Source: Chelydra serpentina
Taxonomy: Eukaryota; Chordata; Testudines; Chelydridae
Length of the DNA stretch: 64,000 nucleotides
Direction: 5' to 3'
NCBI GenBank assembly: GCA_037349315.1
Contig: JBAIAC010000001.1
Location: 40,362,001 to 40,426,000, forward strand
Shown here: piece after piece, positions 34,747-46,607 of the stretch
Numbering within the stretch: position 1 is the stretch's first letter
Layout of the letters: each line of letters opens with the position of its first letter
Position numbers and translations under genes: made by a program
The notes under the pieces: model-generated
Database searches by the model: none
Told to the model about the DNA's origin: nothing
What the model saw: only the letters and a program-made list of their open reading frames with translations

Positions 34747-36097
34747 TCCACCAATCCCAGAGCCTCTACATGGAGAACCTGACCCTCTGCTGTGATTTGA
34801 AGGCTCCTCTCTCCCTAATAATGCAACCCCTAAGAAGCTGTACTGGTACTACCAATGGCTTCCCCCTGCTGTAGCTGCCCAGCACAAGCCACAGAGATGA
34901 CTTTATGGTAGTTGGTAAAGCAGGACTATGTCCAAGGAGAGACTCCCATTGGCTTTAACAGCTTTTGGATCAGGTCCTTAATGTAGCTTGGAAGAGCATT
35001 CAATCTCATACAAATATCCACTACTGGGCCAGTGAGGTGCATGCTGGGAAGTGAGACTCCTTCCCAGCTCCATCTGTCCCTAGTAAGCTGCCTCTTGGGT
35101 CTCAGAGTCTTTACCAGAGTGATGGCAGAGGGGCTTCCTGGGTCTTACATGCAAAGGAGTAGCAGGCTGTGACACTGCTCCTTCTTCTTTCCACCCACTG
35201 CACTGATCTGCCAGATCTCATTCCCCTCCACTCACGATACTGGATGGGAACACTCAGCCCTTCATTAGCAAACATGTTTCACGTGTTAGTCACAGTCTCC
35301 AGGTGAATCCCCCAAAATGGCATTTCTTGTAAATGATAAACAGATTTTAGTTACTTCTCCAGTGCTCACACGTAAGAGGCATGTTGCATTAATTCCCATA
35401 TCCCAAATGCTCATTTGAAAGCCATTATAAATATCACTAAGTATTCTGATCTGTTATTAAACTCAAAAATATTTATCTTGAAGTCATTGACAGACCAATC
35501 CTGCACATATGGAAACCTCCCACAGTTCTGAAATTAACATGCTGGCATGATGGTTAAGCAAACTTGCTCATCTTGAAAGAATAACTTTTCAAAGACAATT
35601 TTGATTCTCTGCAAGATATCTGGCCAGCATTTTAGGGTTTGTATGATTAACAAATATACAAGACCGACTATAACTGTAAAACTGTTACTTTTATCTTTCT
35701 GAAAAGGCCTCAGCTATTTTAGAAAACCTCCCCCAGAAATTCATTTTTAATCTCCGCAAATTTCAGATTCTTGGCTGTGTTTGTGGACTAATGCTGAGAA
35801 TCAATTATATTTTTATATCTCTTCAAACCTTGTTATATTCAGACTTCTCTTGGAGTATGTTCAAGGTCCTAAAGCAATCATTGCATCTCCATGCCCAGAT
35901 TTTTTTTCTTTTCTCCTTTTATGGTATTTGATCACAAAGATCTTTCACATTCCCATTTAAATAGATCCACCACAAAAGTCAGGACATTTTTAACCAGTCT
36001 ACAAATATTTCCGCCTCTAATTTTGTTCTGCAGGAGTTCAGTGCACCATTTCATGACAATTTGCATGAATAGAATTATGGAGATTCTTTTCTTTTAC
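34747..36097. other. Non-coding DNA, no gene seen
   Basis: No credible gene or nameable repeat. Confidence 0.5.
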
Positions 36098-36244
36098 CTC
36101 TTGTGATCTTTCTTCAGGCCTCCAGCCTTCTGTCATCCCTGTCATTCTCTTATCTAGAGTGCTAATCTCAGCTGAAATTGTCTCAAGCCTTTCTTCCAGA
36201 AAGATAATTGAAGCCCGTAATTTATCACTTCTCAATTGTAACTC
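36098..36244 (-). CDS. Candidate coiled-coil exon (49 codons), gene unknown
   Basis: On the minus strand, a 147-bp segment runs from an acceptor-like ctgctccag (AG at 36245-36246) to a donor-like GAG|gtaaaag (36091-36100). It is exactly 49 codons with no stop and keeps one phase. The translation is charged and helical, with hydrophobic residues spaced as in a coiled coil (SIIFLEERLETISAEISTL). It resembles none of the mobile-element proteins around it. The polypyrimidine tract before the acceptor is weak. I do not recognise the gene. It might be an exon of a host coiled-coil protein or chance sequence. Confidence 0.4.
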
Positions 36245-36631
36245 CTGGAGCAGTTTGTAACAGAATAATCCTTATCTCCAGTGACAGTTACTTTGTTACC
36301 AGAGGGAGAAAATGGCAGTTGGTGTGTTGCTTGCTGATGGCATCAACTGCACCTTGAAGAAATCCATTTTCTCAGTTTTACTGTTATTCTTTGGCATTTT
36401 AAATGTCCAAACAGTTTCCTAGTGGCCTCACCACACTTTTAAAACAGAAAGGTGACATCATCTACACCGGCAAGTTTACTATTTTATTTGGCAGATTCTT
36501 ATGGGATTGAAGCTGATCCAAAATTCCACTTCCCTAATGGGTTTCAGTGTAGTAGCCGTGTTAGTCTGTGTCAGCAAAAAGAAAACAAGAAAAATACCTG
36601 TGGCACCTTAGAGACTAACAAATTTATTTCA

Positions 36632-36668
36632 GCATAAACTTTCGTGGGTTAAGAACCCACTTCATCGG
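36632..36668 (-). ncRNA. Hammerhead-ribozyme-like core in PLE terminus
   Basis: On the minus strand: CCGATGA (36668 to 36662; consensus CTGATGA), stem II GTGGG/CCCAC, an intact GAAA (36643 to 36640), then gtttatgc. One core base is changed and the expected U-H cleavage site reads TG, so activity is unlikely in this copy. Confidence 0.5.
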
Positions 36669-37034
36669 ATGCATGGAATGGAACATACAGTAATCAGATA
36701 TTTATACATTCAGAGAAACATGAAAAGGTGGGAGTGTCTATATCAATGTTAAGAGGCTAATTAATTGAAAGGAACTGTTATCAGTAGAAACTTTTGAAGT
36801 GATAATCAACATGGCCCATTACATTACAGATAGTTGACACAAAGGTGTTAAGAGTTTTTTAAGGAGGGGAAATAAATTCAATTAACGTAATGACCGAGCC
36901 ACCCACAGTCAATATTCAAGCCTAAGGTAATATTAATTCCAATTCAGCAGTTTCTCGTTGGAGCCTGTTTTTGAAGTTTATTTGTTGCAAAATAGCCACT
37001 TTAAAGTCTTTCATTGAGTGATTAGAGAGGTTGA

Positions 37035-37064
37035 TGCTGTCCATCACTTCCCTGATGGACAGCA
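37035..37064. other. Perfect 12-bp hairpin
   Basis: tgctgtccatca (37035-37046) and tgatggacagca (37053-37064) pair perfectly around the 6-base loop cttccc. It lies at the edge of the PLE fragment. Confidence 0.8.
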
Positions 37065-37070
37065 AGCCCT

Positions 37071-37854
37071 GCCCCCTTAAGTTTCAATTTTAACACCCAT
37101 CCGCACTCTCTCGCTGCTATTGTTTCCTCTATCTGTGGCTGTGGCAACATTAGACATTTTTCTAATATCATCAGAGTTTGTGGCTTCTGAGTGACTATTT
37201 TACTGCACACCATGTCTGATAGCAGTACTCTCAAGAAGTTTAGTGATGTATTGTAATTGACTACAAATTCGCTTGCTTTTCTTTTAAAATACAGTGTATT
37301 CTTTGCTGTGTGATTACAAGATGGACTGGCTCAGCTATTAGGCACGTCTGTTCTTTGTTTAACTGATTTTTGAACTACTTTAGTTGACTTCTCTCCCCCC
37401 TGTTATAGTTGGGCAAATGTTTATTACATAGTTTCAGATGCCAGGTGAGCAGGGGTTTTTTCTGGAAATCAGCAAATTCAATATTTAGTGTATGCCAGAG
37501 TGTTTTAGATTTCAGAGTTTATTTCAGAACTGTTATTTCTTAACGACATACTATAGTGATGTGGGTGTATAAAGCTTTTCACAATACCTTGAAAGTGCCA
37601 AATAAAAAACAGGAGGAGAGGAAAAGTTTGAACTTAACATGGAACAAGAGGGTGAACCTTGTGCTCAGGACAAAGGAATGTGGAAACACTGGCAGGAAAA
37701 GAAGGGTGGACCAGAGAGAAGAGAGAGATGAGAGAAGGAGAACTATAGACGTTCTTTAGAAAAAGTCCCCAATAAACGCTCTCATAATCTATGCTGAAAC
37801 CCCATATGCTTTCACCTTAACTTGTGAGTCAACCACTGTTGAGGTATCTTATCC
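37071..37854. other. Non-coding DNA
   Basis: No feature recognised; purine-rich at 37600-37745. Confidence 0.5.
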
Positions 37855-37862
37855 TATATACT

Positions 37863-38372
37863 CAGGGGTGAAAGTAAATGTAGGGACTTTCCGGTACAGG
37901 ACTGGGCTGGGGCCGGCTCTGGCCCCTGGAAGGGGTGGGGCCTTGGGTGGAAGGGACAGGGCTGGGTGTCAGAGCCAGACCCGGCCTGCCCTGTACCGGT
38001 AAGTGCCTTCTCCTCCCCCTCTCTCTCCCCGCTCCCTCCAGGGTAGCAGCAGCAGCAGCCAGGGGCTCTTTAAATAGCTGCTGGAGCCCTGCTGCCGGAG
38101 CCCTGGAGAAGCGGCAGCGGGGCTCTGGGGACGATTTAAAGGGTCCAGGGCTTGGCCGCTGCTACTGACCGGGGCCCTTTAAATTGCCACCCCAGCCCCG
38201 CCGCCGTTACCTCAGGGCTCTGGCAGCAATTTAAAAGGGCCGGGGGCTCCAGCCGCTGCTGGGAGCCCCAGGCCCTTTAAGTTGCACCTGGGGAAGCCGA
38301 TCCGCCCCGTTATGGCGTACCGGCTCTTGCCAGTGTGCCATACCGGGTCCTACCAGCTTACTTTCACCTCTG
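37863..38372. mobile_element. hAT-like non-autonomous element (510 bp)
   Basis: Inverted ends caggggtgaaagtaa and ttactttcacctctg are flanked by tatatact (37855-37862) and tatttact (38373-38380), a one-mismatch 8-bp duplication. The interior is GC-rich, with 'gatttaaagggtccagg' and 'ccctttaaattgcc' blocks like those in 7068-8058. Non-coding. Confidence 0.9.
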
Positions 38373-38380
38373 TATTTACT

Positions 38381-39784
38381 ATGCTGAAGGGTTGTTATAG
38401 CGACTTGTAGAAAGCATAGATCTGCTTTGCTTTACACAGCTTCATTCTGTTGCCTGGATAGAACTAGTCAAACTATTTCCTCTGAATAATTTTCTTTATT
38501 AATTTATCTCCTTTTTTGGTTAGTGAATCATGCATAACCTGATCCTAATTTTTGGAGAGTATGTTCATGATTTGTAAAAATTTGCAGTATAATTTTGACA
38601 AATAATGTTCAGATCCAAGACTGCTGACTCTAACTATTCTTTATTTGTTATTTGCTTTGTGCAGCTGATCACCTAAGTAACATAGCATTGTTTTCCTGTC
38701 TGGCTGGACTGCTGAAATCTTTCCAATAGGAAAATAGTGAACAATAAATAACATGATTATGATGTATATTTTTCACCCTCATAATCTCTCATGCTAATAT
38801 TTCTGAAACGTTTGGAACTCACGGATGTTGTCATTCGTATCTGATTGTTGGCCACATGCTCATGAATATGACCCTCACAAACCACTGTGAACTAAACTCT
38901 GCCCACAAAAGGATTTGCAAATCAGTTTGGGATTTAATCTAATTTTAGACTGAAATGTCAGTATTTGAAATGTTAGCAAATGCTGTTTCTGGGCTAAAAC
39001 AATAGTGTGTGCTGCTATGAAACAGTCCTGCAGCCTATGATATGGATGATAACTAGGTTTTATTGGGGGGGGGGGGAACATTTTAAAATGAGCCATCTAT
39101 TCTCTGGCCTGTGGTGGTGAGAATCCAGATCTTCAGCTTGTATAAATAAACAGTCAATGGAGCTAGTCCAATATACACCACCTAAGGATCTGATCCCCAG
39201 TTTCTTTAACAATGCTTAAGAAAATAATTGTACTCCACACACAGACACACACACACACAAATCTGGTTCCTCTTCTGTTGGAAATTAGTGTCTAACAGGG
39301 CTCAGTTCTTCTAGCATTGTTATGCCTTGAATAATTTGATGATTCAACATGGACGTAAATACCACTGTTATGCCACCATATGAGTAGTCTGCTTTCTCAT
39401 TGATTCTCTGATATATTTGAGTCAGCAGAGTTATTTTTTGAGTAATGTGACTCTGAATATTTTCTTTTCAGCCTGATTTGTTAATCGTTGTCAGTCACAG
39501 TTTATTATAAAAATCGGTGCAAAGCGCCGTTAGTTTTATTTGGTGCTGCCTAAATCACATATAAGTTAATGGTATGTAATAATGGGAAAGGGAGAGAGAG
39601 AGAGGAGAATTTTAAGCCACTATGCAATAGCAAATCTTGGTGGGAGGGGGCAGGCTTAAGGTGAAGAAGGAGCACGGCACCACTGGTAATGGTTGGAGGG
39701 AAGCTGTCTATGCAGGCATTCTGTTCAAGCACCTCTAGGCACAGCCGCTGCAGTTCCCTTTACAAGTAATGCAGTGTTACAAAT
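38381..39784. other. AT-rich non-coding DNA with microsatellites
   Basis: Contains a poly-G run near 39065-39077 and a (CA)n run (39236-39260). No gene. Confidence 0.55.
39236..39260. repeat. (CA)n microsatellite
   Basis: cacacacagacacacacaca-type run with one interruption. Confidence 0.9.
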
Positions 39785-39792
39785 GTGCTCCC

Positions 39793-40475
39793 TAGGGTTG
39801 CCAGGCATCCTGTTTCGGCACTGCCAACTTGGCCATTAAAATTCTGGTTGGCGGCACAGGAGGGGCCCGGGGCTAAGGCAGGTTCCCTGCCTGCCCTGGC
39901 TCTGCGCGGTCCTAGAAGGCGCCACCAGGTTCCTGCAGCCCTAGGCACATGGACGGCCAGGGAGGCTCCACATGATGCCCCTGCTCCCAGCGCCAGCTCT
40001 GCAGCTCCCATTGGCCTGGAACCACGACCAATGGGAGCTGCAGGGGCAGCACTTGCGGGTGCGAGGGCAGTGCACAGAGCCTCCCTGGCCACCCATGCGC
40101 CTAGGGTCCACAGGGACCTGGTGGCCACTTCCTGGGAGCCGCAGTAAGTGCCGCTGGGACCCCGTACACCCTCCCACACCCCAACCCTCTTCCCCAGAGC
40201 AGAATCCCCTCCTGCATTCCAAGCCCCTTATCCCTGGCCCCACCCCAGAACCCACAGCCGAGCTGGAGCTCTACTCCCCTCACGCACCCCAACCCCCTGC
40301 CCCAGCCTGGTGAAAGTGAGTGAGGGTGGAGAAGAGTGAGTGACGGAGGGAGGGTCAATGGAGCAAACGGAGGGGATGGGGGGCCTCAATGAAGGGGTGG
40401 GATGGGGGCAGGGCCTCAGGTAAGGGGCGGGGAAGGGATGTTTGATTTTATGTGATTAGAAAGTTGGCAACCCTA
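39793..40475. mobile_element. hAT-like non-autonomous element (683 bp)
   Basis: Inverted ends tagggttgcca and tggcaacccta. The flanks gtgctccc (39785-39792) and ggctcccc (40476-40483) match once a single base is skipped, consistent with an old 8-bp duplication. The interior is GC-rich, with an inverted pair 'agctcccattgg'/'ccaatgggagct' near 40002-40030. No transposase; the overlapping open frames come from GC bias. Confidence 0.78.
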
Positions 40476-40483
40476 GGCTCCCC

Positions 40484-41004
40484 CAGCACCATCCTCCGCC
40501 TGCCAGCAGCATAGGGGCCCATCAATAAACTCTGTGGGATTTTGAGGCCTGCTGCTATTCTCATACACATCCTTGCACTTACAGAGCACTCTGGGATTCT
40601 GTGCAGGGGAGCAAGGGGCAGGGCATGTTTTCCTACCGCATCTCCTTTAACCTTACAACTGCTAGCCCTACGTTTTTCCTGCCATATAAGACAAAGATAT
40701 AAACTTAATTTTATGTTCTTCTCTATAACTTGTTTAAGGTGTGTGGTTTTCTGGACCAGAAAGCCAAAGTAGCTTTGATTAATGCCTTTGTTATTTCTTT
40801 CATTGATTATTGTAAATTTACTGTTGCTAGGGCTTAAGATCTACTTGTCGGAATTTAGGCTGCCAGGAAATGCCATTATATTCCTCCTTTGTTGAAGAAA
40901 TTGCATTGATTATCAGCTAAACACAGTACACATTCAGCACAAAATCATTTATGATATCTGTGGCACTGTATCTGGTTGCTGCCCTTGTGTGGTATCTTTG
41001 TGCC
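40484..41004. other. Non-coding DNA
   Basis: No feature recognised. Confidence 0.5.
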
Positions 41005-41007
41005 TGA

Positions 41008-41294
41008 GGGTACATCTAACACTGCAATAAAAGGCCCACGGCCTAGCCGTGGCTGGCCCCAACCAGCTGACTTGGGCATATGAGGCTCATGCTGCAGGGC
41101 TAAAAATTGCAAAGTGCAGATGTTTAGGCTTGGGCTGGAGCCTGGGCACTGAGAAACATGCCCCAGCCCTGGCTCTAGCCCGAGCCTGAATGTCTATGCT
41201 GCAATTTTTAGCACAGCAGCCTGAGCCCTGTGAGCTGGAGTTGACTCAGTCTCTGAGACTCGGTGCTGTGTTTTGATTGCAGCATAGATGTACC
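41008..41294. mobile_element. Harbinger-type MITE, family copy 1
   Basis: Ends gggtacatctaacactgcaa and 'ttgcagcatagatgtacc' are inverted. The flanks are TGA (41005-41007) and TTA (41295-41297), close to the 3-bp TWA duplication of PIF/Harbinger. The interior carries the inverted pair 'gctaaaaattgca'/'tgcaatttttagc'. It shares ends and interior with 48013-48320. Confidence 0.75.
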
Positions 41295-41297
41295 TTA

Positions 41298-43040
41298 AGT
41301 GGACCTGTTCATCTGGTGTCACTGCCTCTCTCTGTGTATGAAGTTTGAGGTGTATAGTTTTTAATCTTAATGTCTATTTATCTGTACACTTGCCTTTTTG
41401 GTGAGGATATCTGCATGTGTACATCTTTATTTGTAAGTGAGCACATTCCTTTCTATTATTTTTCTTGTGTATTTATTATAAGTAACTAAGATGGGACTGG
41501 GTTTACTTAACCATTCTTTGCCCCAAATTCTCTAATTTATATATCTCCAGACACATTTTTAAACTATGATCCCAATCTTGAAAGATTTACACACATTTAA
41601 CTGTATGCATTCAATGAGCAGCCCCTTGAAGTCAAATTGCAAGTGCCAAGTAGATCTTCCAGTTCTAGGCCATCACATGAATTTCTCTCACAGGTACAGC
41701 ACGCTAAGTACTACCTGGTAAAATTTTTCTTAACCATCTGGCAACTTTTGTAACACCTGTCATAGGTTCCCGAGTTGTGGTCCATGGAACACTTGCTGGT
41801 AATCCTCAATTGGTTGCTCACAAGATGCTGATTCCCCCTTGTTTCCAGCTGCCAGATTGCATTAAAAGAAGCAAAAGAATAGACATTCAGTATTTCTCTT
41901 ATATCATTTCTCCATGTAAGCGAGAACTTTTCTAAGCTTAGGGTTTCACAAATATTAAATAAAATAATAATTGGTGATTATACTGTAAGCATAAGGGATT
42001 TCATGAGCACCACAGGTCTGCTTGGTGTAACCAGTACAAAAAGTACATAAGCATGTACTCCATTTTTTTCAGTGTTCTTTCAAGAGTAATTTATTGTGGA
42101 GCTTGTTTAGCTCACTTTAAATAGCATCGTATATGGAGAGATCCCTAGTCCATCTGGCTCTGATTTATCAATTGCTCTACAGTGAAATCAAACAGTTTTT
42201 TTGCATGATCATAACAAGTAAAACGATTTATTTTCCCTCCTTAACTTCAACCCAAAGCTTATCTGTATAGAAAAGAAAGGCAATAATCCTCTTTTTGCAA
42301 TTTCACTAGCTGCATAAACCTGTGTCGTCTGTCCAGTTTTTTCAGTACAGCAGGATCAAATGAATTCTGTGACTTTGAAGCATCATTTTCATTTGACTAC
42401 AGACAAAATAAAGTCATTGTTAAAGAGAATCTGAAGAAATAAGCACAGTAGCCATCTTTCTTTTATCAAAGGGTGACTCCTCACTATGTCTAGTCCCAGC
42501 TAAATCTTGATTTGTATTTACTGTGAAATCAGAGACGTTAGCTGAAATTCTACATGTTATCGGTCACAATCTTAATATCTCAGGTCCCAAGTTTCTTTGC
42601 AGATTCAGGTCCTGAAGCTGATTCCATAACCAACCATAACCAAAGACTTAGTCCTTTCAGTTCCAGCACTCAATCTACAAACTCTCAGGTTCCTATCTTT
42701 GTGACTATTTTTCACAGGAGAGATCATCATCCCTGCAGCAGCCCCTGTACATCAAATCAAATGGCCAGAGCAGGAGAATATACAAATCTCACATCTAGCT
42801 GGGTGGAAATTCCTGAGGAACTGAGGCAAACAGCCACAGGCTGTTCTCCAAAGAACCCTCCAAGCCCTTTGCATAGGAGGCGTGACTGGGGTGGAAGGGG
42901 TTGTGAGGGAATATGTCTAGGAGGGGAAGAGGTTGTGTTGATGGCAGAGCCTCAACAGAGCTGTGGAGATTCTGGGCAGTGCTGCAGTTTATAGGGAGCC
43001 CAGGGAGACTGCCATAACTTAGACATGCCCCCAGGAGTCT
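41298..43040. other. AT-rich non-coding DNA, no gene seen
   Basis: A 146-codon open frame at 42554-42994 is the longest here but shows no domain, low-complexity pattern or splice context, and is not called. Confidence 0.45.
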
Positions 43041-43044
43041 CGAA

Positions 43045-43367
43045 GGCTACATCTAGACTTATGGTGGTAATGCAGAGCACAGATACAAACAGCAGTGTAC
43101 ATGGTGAGATGCAGCTTAGGTGAGTAGAGTGCCCTACATGGCTGAACCCCCAAGGTGTGTACCCTACACAGCTCTGTACACACCCAAGCAGTGCCTCACG
43201 TGTCTACATTGCTATTTTTAGCAGTTTAGCATCCCGCTGCCTCCCCACTGCAGTGTACAGCTACATACCACAGCAAGGAGTGTGGAAATAGCCTGCCTTT
43301 CACTGCGGCATGTAGCTACAAGTAGAGCGCCTGTACTCTACTCGCCACCATAAGTGTAGACATAACC
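43045..43367. mobile_element. MITE with 'tagacttatggtgg' inverted ends
   Basis: Left ggctacatctagacttatgg is matched by right 'ccaccataagtgtagacata' in reverse complement. Flanking GAA and TAA suggest a decayed 3-bp duplication. The interior has inverted 'cagtgtacatggtgagatg' and related blocks. Non-coding. Confidence 0.72.
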
Positions 43368-45286
43368 TAAGTTATGTCATGGGCTGTTCTGATCCCTGAA
43401 ATATCCCAGGATTAGTAAGGCACAAAGTTGTCTTAAAGCCAGCATATCCCACGCCTCCACCTCCCTGGGCTGCAAGTTCTGTGTCCTGCCTCTTATGCAG
43501 CCCAAAATCTCACCCCAGGACATCCTATTTGAAACAAAGTGAGGTATTAGCCATAATCCCATCTCTAAACTTCCCTTTTAAGGCGCTGATATTAACAACT
43601 ATTTTCTTGTGTTGTTCCTCTGGGGGCTTGGATCGTGTCGGGCTGTGTACCCTGCTTTGGAACTAAGTCCTTCGTAAAGTGAGAGACATTGGTCTAATTA
43701 TTAGTGGAAATTGTCACCGTATCCTGACAGTAGGACAAAGAGCCAGCATCTTTTAAAGAAACAAGTTACAGGCCCCTGCTCCAGAAGCCATCAATAGCTG
43801 CTGACACTCTCAGAGACAGTAAAATAATATAGGCTGTAGTGCCATTAGTATGCTAAGAGACACTTGTTTCAACAAGAGCAGGCAGTGCAGTTAATTGGCT
43901 TTCATGGTGTCTGTTCCTGAGATTATGTAGTGGATGAGAGCTAGTTTACTGAAATGCAACCCAGATAAGACAAAAGTAATGTTGGTACAAGAGGGGAAAC
44001 AACTGAAGGAAATGGAAGAGGTGATTTTTGTCCCCTCAATCGAGAGGGGTGACTTGTACTACTCTCAGTATTAAGCACTAGGTTTGGTAGTACTTGTTTG
44101 CAGGTAGGGTCTCTACAAAACAGGCACAGAGAAGGCAGGACATGCTAGGAAATCCAGGGAAGGGAATAACTGAGGTTTTATTGGTTTCTTCTACTAATGA
44201 TGATTAATATTATGCTCACAATTTGAGGGCAATGACAAAATTATATCAAATGCCAAATATTCCCCGACACCACAGGTGTACAGTGGGTCCCATGAAAAAC
44301 AGAGCATTTACCACCAGGGATTAAATTTACTGCTGTTTTTTCAGTTCTTTCCATTCTAAGTATAGCTAATACCACAAATACTTCAGTAAAAACACCCACA
44401 CCATGTTTATGTCCTGACTGGAAGCAGTCCTGTGATAATTGATTTTATGATCACTAACCTCTGGATGAAGTTGAATCCCATTGTTTATGCAGATATGTTA
44501 AAACATGATTTAAGAAGGTGCTTCACAGGAGCTGATAAAAGGATTACTCTGAAGAACTAGTTGTATGGCAAGCAACTACTTCGCATCCACAGCTAGTGGA
44601 ATTCTAACTTGGAATCTTAAAGAGAATGCTTAAGGTTTATTTGAGTTCTTGTTCATTAGATAAAATAATCGTTCGTGTGCTGGCTCCGTCCCACTCATGT
44701 GTTTCTTTGTCATTCCATTTTGAGTTATATTGCACACAAAAGCTGACATAAAACAATTAACTACTGACCCTGGAGATTCAATGCATATGTTAGAAATGTC
44801 CAACAATATTCTATGCCCTCCATAAATTCATGTTCTGGCATGAAATTTCCATGAGGGACTGAATTAACTACTAATAATGCACTGTATTGCAGCTTGCGTT
44901 AAAACGCTGGTTCCTGCTCTCTCCTTTGGGTAGAGCTAATGTCATTAAAACAAATGTACTTCTGTGCTTATTATCTATTTAACACAGTAAGCACAATTTT
45001 TGCTTCAATTCCCCTACCACCTCCAACAGAAATCTTCATGATTATAGTTTAATAAAATGCTGTATGTGAAAACTGTTCTTTCACTGCATGACTTGTAAGT
45101 AATAATAATAGTTGTAAAGAAAAGTCAAGGCACCTCACATTCCCAAAGGCTACCTAAGCAAGAGATGGAAACATTAGAAATATATCTTATAAACAATAAG
45201 GCAAAATGTTTAATAATTACTAGCATGGATGCAAGAGGAAGAACTGTAACTTAAAAAGGAGAGAGAGAGAGAGAGAGGAAAAACAA
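43368..45286. other. AT-rich non-coding DNA
   Basis: No gene. A (GA)n run lies at about 45258-45279. Confidence 0.5.
45258..45279. repeat. (GA)n microsatellite
   Basis: Short gagaga run immediately left of the hAT-like element at 45295. Confidence 0.9.
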
Positions 45287-45294
45287 GTGAGAAG

Positions 45295-46012
45295 CAGTGT
45301 TCCCGCTAATTTTTTACGTCCATGTGCGGAATGAATTTTGTTATGTGCACCAATATGGAGGTGATGTATATTGGGGGTGTGGCCGAGGGGTTCAGAGTAT
45401 GGGAGGGGGCTCAGGGATGGGACAGAGGGTTGGGGAGTGGGGGTAAGGGTTCTGGCTGTGGGTGAAGGCTTTGGGGTGGGGCTGGGGATGAGGGGTTTGG
45501 GGTGCAGGAGGGGGCTCAGGGCTGGGGCAGAGGGTTGGGGTGAGGGGGGGTGAGGGCTCCAGCTGGCTGTGCAGGCTCTGGGCTGGAGCCAGGGATGAGA
45601 GGTTTGGGGTGCAGGTTGCCCCAGGGATGCAGCAGGGAGAGAGAGGATTCCCCCCTCCCCCCCAGCCCTCTCTCACCACAACAGCTCGGGACTGGGCGAA
45701 GAGGCACCTCTCCCCAGCTGCAGCAGCTCTGGCTGGGCCAAGCCGGGGGAGGGGCACCTCTCCACAGCCACGGCAGCTCCAGTGGGGCCAGGCTGGGGTG
45801 CGCCTCTCCCCGCTCACAACAGCTGTGGCTGGGCCGGGCTGAGGGTGCCTCTCTATGGCTGCAGCAGCTCCAGCTGGGCTGGGCCAGGGGAGAGGCACTT
45901 CTCCACAACCATGGCAGCTCTGGCGGAGCTGGACCCAGGGAGGGGTGCCTTTCCACACTTGCATGGCCCTCGATAGCCTGCTGCACGGCCGCACAGCTTA
46001 GAGGGAATTTAG
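45295..46012. mobile_element. hAT-like non-autonomous element (718 bp)
   Basis: Left end cagtgttcccgctaatt and right end 'agcttagagggaatttag' are imperfectly inverted (core ttcccKctaa) and flanked by identical 8-bp repeats gtgagaag (45287-45294 and 46013-46020). The left half holds about 100-bp tandem copies built on 'gggggctcagggctgggg' and 'gagggttgggg'. The right half has 'gcagctccagctgggc'-type repeats. Open frames up to 200 codons come from these repeats and are not genes. Confidence 0.88.
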
Positions 46013-46020
46013 GTGAGAAG

Positions 46021-46600
46021 CCATCATCAGCCAAGATGCATTACAACAGGGCAAGCAACCTACCAACAAATCTTAAATAAAAATGAAACATTTTTGGCTT
46101 CATCGAGACATAATAAAAAAAGTGTATTCTGTCATTTACAGAAGTATGTAGACGGTAGAACAATCCCACCAGACATGTTCAAAAGAGCGTACAGAAGGGA
46201 AACAGCATGTGATTGTTACAGATTCCATTTGACTCATTCTCTCTTAGATTTGGTATGGGAGACTGTTCGGATGGTGGATAATTATCTATTCTTTGAAATG
46301 GAATGAGGAATCCCTTATATCATATCACCATTTTTGGGGTGAATGCATAATGAGTACCTAAAGCATGGAATGGCCACCTACTGGACATTGTATAGATCCA
46401 AATAAATTTTAAAAAATTGTTAGGTTACATAGGTTCTGCACAATAACAGATTTAGTGGTATGTCTCCAAACTTTTCTGGAACTAAAAATTGTACCCAACT
46501 AAAGATAAAAGGCATTTTAATTTCTAGCTCCCAGATGTTTGAATGTCTTTTACATTTGGGATCCTGAGCTTGTAAAAGTATTTGGTAGATTCAAGGCAGT
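46021..46600. other. Non-coding DNA
   Basis: No feature recognised. Confidence 0.5.
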
Positions 46601-46607
46601 CTGCTAC

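Larger units (their letters stand above)
36538..37070 (-). mobile_element. Penelope-like element fragment (second family)
   Basis: The left end carries the terminal sequence 'gtagccgtgttagtctgtgt' with 'accttagagactaacaaatt'. Reading left from about 37036, the minus strand gives NLSNHSMKDFKVAILQ and NFKNRLQRETAELE, the C-terminal end of a PLE GIY-YIG endonuclease region. It is open for about 40 codons before a stop. This links the terminal sequence, also seen at 57788-58362, to PLEs. The rest of the coding region is missing. Confidence 0.8.

Noticed and set aside
42554..42994. 146-codon open frame on the plus strand
   Set aside because: Composition and sequence show no domain, signal peptide or helical pattern; length is within chance expectation for 64 kb.
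45392..46080. Open frames of 172-200 codons on both strands
   Set aside because: They lie within the hAT-like element at 45295-46012, consist of Pro/Ala/Gly-rich repeats, and extend past its right end only by chance.
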